This document shows, piece by piece, positions 14,441-19,675 of a stretch of DNA of 19,675 nt (position 1 is its first letter; each line of letters opens with the position of its first letter). The notes beneath the pieces were generated by a model that did no database searches, was not told the DNA's origin, and was given only the letters and a program-made list of their open reading frames with translations. The translations under genes and the position numbers were made by a program. This DNA is from CS2-K091 sp035527155 (GTDB taxonomy: Bacteria > Planctomycetota > Phycisphaerae > Sedimentisphaerales > Anaerobacaceae): positions 1 through 19,675 of the forward strand of contig DATLBB010000156.1 in the NCBI GenBank assembly GCA_035527155.1, read 5' to 3'.

Positions 14441-14498
14441 TCTGCTGTGGTGGATTCGAACCCCCGGGACCTTTCGGTACAACCGTTTTCAAGACCGT
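14441..14498 (-). pseudogene. tRNA-Ser(UGA) 3' fragment
   Basis: On the minus strand the sequence from the anticodon stem to the acceptor 3' side of a tRNA-Ser is recognisable: anticodon arm around CTTGAAA (anticodon TGA), a variable arm ACC-GAAA-GGT, and a T arm with GTTCGAATC. The 5' half (acceptor 5' strand and D arm) is missing, no sequence complementary to the 3' acceptor strand ACAGCAG is found upstream, and there are mismatches in the anticodon stem (29-41) and T stem (51-63). It is therefore a remnant rather than a working tRNA. Such fragments can be scars of integration at a tRNA gene, but no integrase is visible. Confidence 0.6.
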
Positions 14499-14640
14499 CT
14501 GACGAATGATTTATCTCCTGCTTTCCAAAACACTTACAATTAAAGCTATTTTTTCTTGTCGCTTCGCTTGTCGTCTTCGCCTTTTATTCTAAGACGGGAG
14601 CGCGTTACCAAAGCTATTTATAAGTGGAATCGATCGGAGC

Positions 14641-15240
14641 TCAACAAACCACTTCCTTAATCAGAAAGGGGATAAGCAAAAGCAAATTGTGCATTTCAAC
14701 AAAAATACTGGAGACGAGCAATTGGCGATTCTTAGTGTAAGATTTTTTTTGCAAGCGTCTCAATCTCGGAAACCACCGTAGCGCTCGATTGAAATAGTCC
14801 GTGTATAGGGTTCCGTACTTTTTTGTAAGCTTGGCTTCCTCATAGCGAACCACCAAGCTGTAGACGATGGCACAATAGAGAAGCATAAGTGGGGCAAACC
14901 AAAAAAGCTCACTCAGAAATGCAGCACCTATCAGCAGCAACGTATTAGCCACATAACAGGGATTGCGGATGTAGGCATACGGACCGGTGGTGGTAAGAAT
15001 CTTGTGGACTCTTAGGCGGTGACGCAAGTGCATCTGTGACCATACCCTCAAGCATAATCCCGCACCAAAGACAATTCCGCCTAAGCCGAAGATCAACACG
15101 TCATTTTCGATTTCCTTCGAAGTGCACAGCACCATAAAAACAAACGGCGGGATCATCAACAATCCTCGCGTCCTAGAAATGGACCTCAAAATCTTTTTTT
15201 GCATATTGACACTCACACTATTCAAAGGGGGATTTACCAT
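14641..15240 (-). CDS. Isoprenylcysteine carboxyl methyltransferase-like integral membrane methyltransferase
   Basis: This 199-aa membrane protein has about five hydrophobic segments (roughly 27-43, 48-68, 95-113, 114-132 and 171-194). The signature of the ICMT/PEMT-like family is present: 'RVHKILTTTGPYAYIRNPCY' (the 'GPYxxxRHPxY'-type SAM site, here with Asn before Pro instead of His) and 'RYEEAKLTKKYGTLYTDY' followed by 'RALRWFP'. Bacterial members methylate small lipids or unknown acceptors; bacteria have no prenylated CaaX proteins, so the name is only a family label. The start at 15240 has AAAGG 5 nt upstream; an in-frame ATG at 15204 is an alternative. The C-terminal hydrophobic tail after the catalytic motif is longer than in minimal members. 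It is transcribed alone. Confidence 0.75.
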   Translation of the reverse strand: MVNPPLNSVSVNMQKKILRSISRTRGLLMIPPFVFMVLCTSKEIENDVLIFGLGGIVFGAGLCLRVWSQMHLRHRLRVHKILTTTGPYAYIRNPCYVANTLLLIGAAFLSELFWFAPLMLLYCAIVYSLVVRYEEAKLTKKYGTLYTDYFNRALRWFPRLRRLQKKSYTKNRQLLVSSIFVEMHNLLLLIPFLIKEVVC

Positions 15241-15281
15241 TTATACCTTTTCAGCTACGCCGCTAAACCTCATTATCTAAT

Positions 15282-15309
15282 AGAGTATCAGATCTGGCTT
15301 GAAAGTCAA
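15282..15309 (-). promoter_or_regulatory. Weak predicted promoter of the methyltransferase-like gene
   Basis: On the minus strand TTGACT (15304-15309) is followed after 16 nt by TACTCT (15282-15287) with an upstream TG (extended -10 type). The -35 box is good and the -10 box poor. Confidence 0.3.
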
Positions 15310-15369
15310 ATCTTTTTGGCATCTTCTTCGAAGATTTTTCAGGTCCTGTACTATCAAATTACCGATTTT

Positions 15370-15630
15370 TTACACGGCTTCAAAGGCACATCCGGCTGCA
15401 GCTCTGTTTTCAGTTGTCTTTCTTCTTGAAGGGTGGCCGTTTTCCCGCATTCGCTTTTGGATATCGGCTAAAACCTGCGGCAAAATATCGCCCAATCGAA
15501 CCGGGCCACTGGTGCACAATTTCTATGACAAGAAAAGGCTATTGGTTTTGCCGTTCCGTAAGGATGATTTGTCAGTTACCACGGGTGACAAAAGGGATGT
15601 ATGCCTTGATAGTCCTTTCGGGACGGACAT
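15370..15630 (-). pseudogene. Possible broken small gene with one in-frame TAG
   Basis: An ATG at 15630 (minus strand) with AAGGA just upstream opens 35 codons beginning MSVPKGLSRHTSLLS, stopped by TAG at 15523-15525. The same frame then continues for 51 codons with a helix-like stretch 'RLGDILPQVLADIQKRMREN' and ends in TAA at 15370-15372. Either two tiny frames or one 86-codon gene with a nonsense change is present. No family is recognised; coding status is uncertain. Confidence 0.2.
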
Positions 15631-15700
15631 TTTTCCTTTGTTTTGAAAGCAGACGAGGAAGGTACAGCATTTTGGGGGGCAGGAGGTTAGCGGAAATGGT

Positions 15701-15728
15701 TTGACAAAACGAATTTTGGCATTAGCAT
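15701..15728 (+). promoter_or_regulatory. Predicted promoter of the antiporter pair
   Basis: A consensus -35 TTGACA (15701-15706) is followed after 16 nt by TAGCAT (15723-15728, four of six matches to the -10 consensus). The leader to the GTG start at 15825 would be about 90 nt. Confidence 0.35.
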
Positions 15729-15824
15729 AGATTTTTTTAGATTAGCGTTGATACGCATCTTGTTTAAGCGTTTATATGCTTTTTCCGCTAAACAATATCT
15801 TCTTATATTTTATAGAGCAGAAAA

Positions 15825-17531
15825 GTGACGGAACTGTTCGAGAACATCCTGGCTCAGAACATTGAGCATCTCAATCTTATTTTGCTGATGGGGCTTGCCA
15901 TATTTTTCGGGACAGCAGGCGCCGGAGTGTTTCAAAAACTTCGTATTCCACAGGTAGTTGGTTACGTGGTCATAGGTTTGATTATAGGAGAATCCGGCCT
16001 GAACCTTATCGGCCGGGATACCGTGGAGATTCTCTCATCATTTAATATGTTCGCTCTCGGTATCATCGGCTTTATGATAGGTGGCGAGCTGACACGTGAC
16101 GTTTTTAAGAAGTACGGCAAGCAACTCTTGATTATCCTGTGCTCGGAGGGGATAGCTGCCTTTGCTGCCGTAGCTTTTCTTACGGGGCTTGTATGCTGGT
16201 ACTTCACTAAAAACGTTCAGACTTCAGTTGCTATGGCTCTTGTGCTCGGCGCCATTGCATCGGCGACGGCACCGGCGGCAACGGCAGCCGTGCTTTGGGA
16301 ATATAAAACACGCGGGCCGCTAACATCAACAGTTCTTGCAATCGTGGCTCTCGACGATGCGCTGGCGCTATTGCTTTACGGCTTTGCGTCGAGTATCGCT
16401 GCCGCCGTTATCGGCGAAACTCACAGTTCAATATGGATAACAATCCTGACCGCAGTTTTTGACATCGCCGGGGCAGTAGTCTTAGGAGTACTTGCCGGAT
16501 TTTTGCTCAGCTTTATCCTCAAGTTAATCAAAGAACCGGACAAGGCGTTGGCTTTTACAGTTTCATCGGTGCTGCTTGTCATCGGGCTGTCAATAGCACT
16601 AAAAGTCGGCTCAATCCTTGCCGCGATGACACTGGGAGTTACAATAGCCAACCTTGCTTCGCGGCGAAGACAAAATACGTTTGAGCTTATAGAAAAATTC
16701 GCTCCGCCTATTTACGTTTTGTTCTTTGTCTTAGCCGGTGCCCACCTCGTGCTCAACGAAATAACAGGCTGGATGGTCGTAATGGTCGTGGTCTATCTTG
16801 TAGGCAGAACAGGCGGCAAGATATTCGGTTCCTGGTTTGGTGCCCGAGTGTCACAAGCAGAAGATGTAGTTCGCAAATACCTCGGTTTTTGCCTGTTAAG
16901 CCAGGCAGGTGTCGCAATCGGGCTGGCAATCATATCCGGCCAATTGTTCACGGGACAAATTGCTCATGCGATTATCATCATCGTGATGACAACGACGTTT
17001 GTTGTGGAAATATTCGGCCCTATGTTTGTTAAGCTGGGTGTCAAAAAGGCCGGTGAGGTAGGGCTTAACATTACCGAAGAAGACCTTATCGAGGCTTACA
17101 GTGTTGCGGATGTAATGGATAAAAAGGCACCGGTTATTTCCGCAGGTATGTCCTTGAGAGAGCTTATTAAAGTAGTCAGCAGCACCGACAGTTTTTATTA
17201 TCCTGTTGTTGACAATGATAAAAAGCTGATAGGTGCCATCACATTGGGGGATATCAGAAATACTTTTGCAACGCAGGAATTAAACGATTGGCTGGTGGCA
17301 CTTGATATTATGGAGCCGGTTGTCGCCAGGGTGACGCCGGATGTAGCGCTGTCGGAGGCATTCGAGAAAACCAGACGCCTTGATATAGAGCACCTGCCGG
17401 TTGTAGTTTCCGATGAAGATAACAGATTCGTCGGTGTCCTGAACTGTCGCGCAGTTCGACGGTCACTAAGCGCAGAAGTATTGTCACGGCAACAAAAAGC
17501 CGATAATATACATAGGGTCTCGGTTTCATAG
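15825..17531 (+). CDS. CPA2-type cation/proton antiporter with C-terminal CBS pair (first copy)
   Basis: This 568-aa inner-membrane protein exchanges a monovalent cation for protons. Residues about 15-405 form the Na+/H+ exchanger domain with about 12-13 membrane segments. The unwound-helix motif 'ASATAPAATA' (about 145-155) and the paired aspartates in 'VALDDALALLLYG' (D177, D178) are visible; the DD pair is typical of electrogenic CPA members such as NapA, whereas Kef channels have QD. The cytoplasmic tail (about 420-560) holds two CBS repeats, 'VADVMDKKAPVISAGMSL' with 'FYYPVVDNDKKLIGAIT', and 'ALDIMEPVVARVTPDVALSE' with 'HLPVVVSDEDNRFVGVL', likely to bind an adenine nucleotide. TrkA-N/RCK domains, usual in Kef proteins, are absent. 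The start is GTG with only a weak SD. The cation (Na+ or K+) cannot be told. Co-transcribed with the next gene. Confidence 0.88.
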   Translation: MTELFENILAQNIEHLNLILLMGLAIFFGTAGAGVFQKLRIPQVVGYVVIGLIIGESGLNLIGRDTVEILSSFNMFALGIIGFMIGGELTRDVFKKYGKQLLIILCSEGIAAFAAVAFLTGLVCWYFTKNVQTSVAMALVLGAIASATAPAATAAVLWEYKTRGPLTSTVLAIVALDDALALLLYGFASSIAAAVIGETHSSIWITILTAVFDIAGAVVLGVLAGFLLSFILKLIKEPDKALAFTVSSVLLVIGLSIALKVGSILAAMTLGVTIANLASRRRQNTFELIEKFAPPIYVLFFVLAGAHLVLNEITGWMVVMVVVYLVGRTGGKIFGSWFGARVSQAEDVVRKYLGFCLLSQAGVAIGLAIISGQLFTGQIAHAIIIIVMTTTFVVEIFGPMFVKLGVKKAGEVGLNITEEDLIEAYSVADVMDKKAPVISAGMSLRELIKVVSSTDSFYYPVVDNDKKLIGAITLGDIRNTFATQELNDWLVALDIMEPVVARVTPDVALSEAFEKTRRLDIEHLPVVVSDEDNRFVGVLNCRAVRRSLSAEVLSRQQKADNIHRVSVS

Positions 17532-17603
17532 AAAGACAGGAAAGTCGTGGCCAACATAGCGTTTGATACGCACAATTGGGCAAAAATTTGAAAATGGACT
17601 GCT

Positions 17604-19334
17604 ATGGTTTATTCATCTGTTATTTCGAGCTCTGATATATTCGGCCATTTGAATTTGACCTTGTTGTTCGGGCTTGTCATTCTGGGGGGTACATTTGGCG
17701 CACGCCTTTTTCAAAAGTTTCATATTCCACAAGTTGTCGGCTGCATCGTCGTCGGAATACTTTTGGGCGACGTTTTACATCTAATAACTCCAAAAACCAT
17801 TGATGCGCTTGAGCCTTTCACGATGTTCGCACTGGGTCTTATAGGCTTTATGATTGGCGCGGAGCTTCGGGCTGAGGTATTTAAGAAGTACGGCAGGCAA
17901 TTTTTCGTCATACTCTTCTCTCAGGGAATGGGGGCTTTTTTGCTGGTAATGGTTGGCGGCTCAGTGGTCGTGTGGTTTGCACTACCTTCCCTAATAGAAA
18001 ATATCGGCTTAGCGGAAAGACTGCACACTTCGCTTGCAATGGGACTTGTGCTTGGAGCCATTGCCTCGGCTACTGCTCCGGCAGCGACGGCAAATGTTTT
18101 ATGGGAGTATAAGACAAGAGGACCTTTGACAGTAGCGGTTTTAGCTATAGTGGCACTGGACGACGCTCTGGCGCTGCTGCTTTACCGTGGCGCGGCAACA
18201 GGAGCAAAGGCACTTATGGGCACAGGCCAAAGCCCAGTTTTAAGTACAACGCTTTTACTGCTGGCTGAAATTGCCGGCGCAATAGTGTTGGGATTCCTGG
18301 CAGGAGTGCTGCTTTATTATCTTTTAAAGTTTGTCAGAGCCGAGGATAAAATCCTGGAATTTGCGATTAGCTGTCTTTTGCTTGTTGTCGGTATTTCAAT
18401 GATACCGAAAATCGACCCGATTTTGCCTGCTATGGCGCTGGGTATAACGATAGCCAACTTAATGCCTCGCCAGAGCAAGGGTACTTTTGAGCTTGTCAAA
18501 AAATTCTCTCCTCCCATCTATACTGCGTTTTTTGTTCTCGCTGGGGCGCACATGCAGTTCGGCAACTTAGGCTTCTGGACGATTGTTATGATAGTCGTGT
18601 ATACAATCTGCAGAGTAGTCGGTAAGATGTTCGGTTCGTGGTTTGGCGCCAAGTATTCCCGTGCGCCGCTTGTGGTTCGTAAGTACCTTGGAATTTGCCT
18701 GCTTCCGCAGGCAGGTGTGGCCATTGGCCTGGCTATTTTGGCTGGCCAGCAGTTCAATACAGTCCTCGGGCATACTATTATTATGGTCGTAATGACAGCA
18801 ACGTTTCTGATGGAAATACTTGGACCGATGTTGGTTAAGGTGGGCGTAAAAAAGGCAGGCGAGGTAGGTCTGAATATTACAGAAGAAGACCTGATAAAGA
18901 CCTATAAAATCGCTGACGTTATGGATACCGATCCTACAAGTATCCCACAGGACTTGCCGTTGGAACAGATTCTTAAAGTGTTCAGCACATCTGATAGTGT
19001 GTATTATCCGGTTATTGACGGTCAATCTCGGATTATTGGTGTAATCACTATCCCCGATATTAAAGAGATGTTTGCCAGCAGGGAATTTGCCGGCTGGCTG
19101 CTGGCCTGCGATGTTGCCGAGCCGGTACGGGATAAGACAACGCCGAATAAGCCGCTTGAGGAGGCAATCGAGTGGATGAGACGATATAATTTGGAAAATA
19201 TGCCCGTAGTGGCCAGCGGCGACAGCGATGAGCTTGTTGGTGTTCTGGACTATCGCAAGGCACTGCGCAAAATAAGTGCCGAGGTTCTGCACAGACGCAG
19301 GATGGCAGACGAAATGGCTCTGGCAACAGGTTAG
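17604..19334 (+). CDS. CPA2-type cation/proton antiporter with C-terminal CBS pair (second copy)
   Basis: This 576-aa protein is a clear paralog of the upstream gene and keeps every landmark: 'RLFQKFHIPQVVG', 'GLIGFMIGAELRAEVFKKYG', 'ASATAPAATANVLWEYKTRG', 'VALDDALALLLY' (D186, D187), the junction 'VKKAGEVGLNITEEDLI', and two CBS repeats ('IADVMDTDPTSIPQDLPLEQ' and 'ACDVAEPVRDKTTPNKPLEE'). It differs in a longer loop around residues 125-140 ('PSLIENIGLAERLHT') and in the region after the DD helix. It starts 72 nt after the first copy with no terminator between, and a terminator follows at 19357, so the two form one unit. Two related subunits could form a heterodimer, since CPA exchangers are dimers, or could differ in cation or pH range; this is inference. 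Confidence 0.88.
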   Translation: MVYSSVISSSDIFGHLNLTLLFGLVILGGTFGARLFQKFHIPQVVGCIVVGILLGDVLHLITPKTIDALEPFTMFALGLIGFMIGAELRAEVFKKYGRQFFVILFSQGMGAFLLVMVGGSVVVWFALPSLIENIGLAERLHTSLAMGLVLGAIASATAPAATANVLWEYKTRGPLTVAVLAIVALDDALALLLYRGAATGAKALMGTGQSPVLSTTLLLLAEIAGAIVLGFLAGVLLYYLLKFVRAEDKILEFAISCLLLVVGISMIPKIDPILPAMALGITIANLMPRQSKGTFELVKKFSPPIYTAFFVLAGAHMQFGNLGFWTIVMIVVYTICRVVGKMFGSWFGAKYSRAPLVVRKYLGICLLPQAGVAIGLAILAGQQFNTVLGHTIIMVVMTATFLMEILGPMLVKVGVKKAGEVGLNITEEDLIKTYKIADVMDTDPTSIPQDLPLEQILKVFSTSDSVYYPVIDGQSRIIGVITIPDIKEMFASREFAGWLLACDVAEPVRDKTTPNKPLEEAIEWMRRYNLENMPVVASGDSDELVGVLDYRKALRKISAEVLHRRRMADEMALATG

Positions 19335-19356
19335 GGAGAATATTTCACATCCTTTT

Positions 19357-19386
19357 TGCCGGCCCTGTTCGGCCGAGCATTTTTTT
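19357..19386 (+). terminator. Intrinsic terminator of the antiporter pair
   Basis: TGCCGGCC (19357-19364) pairs with GGCCGAGCA (19371-19379) through eight base pairs with one bulged A and a 6-nt loop, followed by seven T at 19380-19386. It lies 23 nt after the stop of the second antiporter. Confidence 0.82.
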
Positions 19387-19396
19387 GCATCTGAAA

Positions 19397-19661
19397 TTGG
19401 CTTTGAGCCGGCTTCGCCAGAGGCTACGCCGCGACAAGTTGGCTTTGAATTGGCTTTGTTTTCAGCAATTGGGCAATTTGATATATTTTCATAATCCTTT
19501 GTTAATACTTTATTTACGTTCATTTGAGCATTTAGCAAATTGGCTTTGTTTGGCTTTGAATTGGCTTTGTTTTCACACAGTTTGCAATTGGAATTATTTT
19601 CATATTCCTTTGTTACAATAGAACTTACGTTCATTTGAGCATCCGGAAAATTGGCTTTGTT
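19397..19661. repeat. Tandem 111-bp direct repeat of a dispersed planctomycete-type element
   Basis: Two head-to-tail copies, 19439-19549 and 19550-19660, match at an exact 111-nt period with no gaps at an estimated 75-80% identity. TTGGCTTTG occurs at 19397, 19439, 19450, 19540, 19550, 19561 and 19651, with three pairs exactly 111 nt apart. A partial unit with a GC-rich insert (GCCGGCTTCGCC...GGCTACGCC, 19407-19429) precedes the copies. The period is 37 codons, and on the minus strand both copies read through as related peptides (NKAN...AQMNV...TK(E/D)YEN...ENKANSKP). I recognise the peptide from intergenic repeats in planctomycete genomes; the element may run on past the window. No protein-coding gene is supported here. 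Confidence 0.75.
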
Positions 19662-19675
19662 TTGCATAAAATGGG

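Larger units (their letters stand above)
15241..15824. other. 584-nt intergenic region with no intact gene
   Basis: The region lies between the divergent methyltransferase and antiporter genes. Plus-strand frames here are short, overlap each other and show no recognisable protein. The minus strand holds a small interrupted frame (15370-15630, listed separately). The left part carries the weak methyltransferase promoter and the right part a candidate antiporter promoter; otherwise nothing is recognised. Confidence 0.6.

Noticed and set aside
14560..14585. Short GTCG(T/C)(C)TTCGC direct repeats next to the tRNA fragment, considered as a repeat array or att core
   Set aside because: Only two imperfect copies of about 10 nt; too short to support a CRISPR or attachment site.
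15299..15704. Overlapping plus-strand frames upstream of the antiporters
   Set aside because: They overlap each other, lack SD sequences and have no recognisable features.
18567..19667. A 366-codon minus-strand open frame starting in the repeat and running antisense to the second antiporter
   Set aside because: Its first part is only the repeat and the remainder is the antisense of a well-conserved transporter; no protein family is recognised in it.

Overview
The window looks like a chromosomal segment of a planctomycete, most likely a Phycisphaerae/Sedimentisphaerales-type sediment lineage. This is an inference from gene content: a sigma-factor-linked membrane protein family with the juxtamembrane motif RITKLA(A/S)AAVII, a hydrazine-synthase-alpha-like beta-propeller protein with C-terminal CxxCH motifs, a sialate O-acetylesterase beside a DUF4432 protein, and a dispersed repeat at the right end whose reverse strand reads NKAN...AQMNV...ENKANSKP. 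Base composition is moderate and Shine-Dalgarno sequences precede many, but not all, starts.

Layout. Positions 1-3590 (+): the 3' end of an ECF sigma gene overlaps a putative membrane anti-sigma/sensor gene (ATGA overlap), followed by a secreted S41 protease and an intrinsic terminator. Positions 3713-5515 (+): a second ECF sigma gene and a second sensor gene of the same architecture, with its own terminator. Positions 5534-10288 (-): a housekeeping unit with promoter, rpmA (bL27), a terminator or attenuator hairpin, a very large exported diheme-type protein and obgE. Positions 10328-11120 (-): a TlpA-like thiol-disulfide protein whose predicted promoter carries a palindrome over the -35 box. 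Positions 11217-14365: DUF4432 (-) and sialate O-acetylesterase (+), divergently arranged and both exported. Positions 14366-15824: a tRNA-Ser(UGA) 3' fragment, an isoprenylcysteine-methyltransferase-like membrane protein (-), and about 580 bases with only a broken small ORF. Positions 15825-19386 (+): two tandem paralogous CPA2 cation/proton antiporters, each with a C-terminal CBS pair, closed by a terminator. Positions 19397-19661: a 111-bp tandem direct repeat.

The most interesting item is the pair of sigma/sensor modules. In both sensor genes an in-frame ATG lies just before the membrane segment, with an SD-like GAGG or GGAG exactly 7 nt upstream. Each gene may therefore make two products: a full-length membrane protein that could hold the sigma factor, and a short form lacking the cytoplasmic part that could be exported. 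Other points are the large HzsA-like gene between rpmA and obgE, the operator-like palindrome, the decayed tRNA-Ser, and the in-frame tandem repeat. All functional calls come from reading the sequence; no database search was run.
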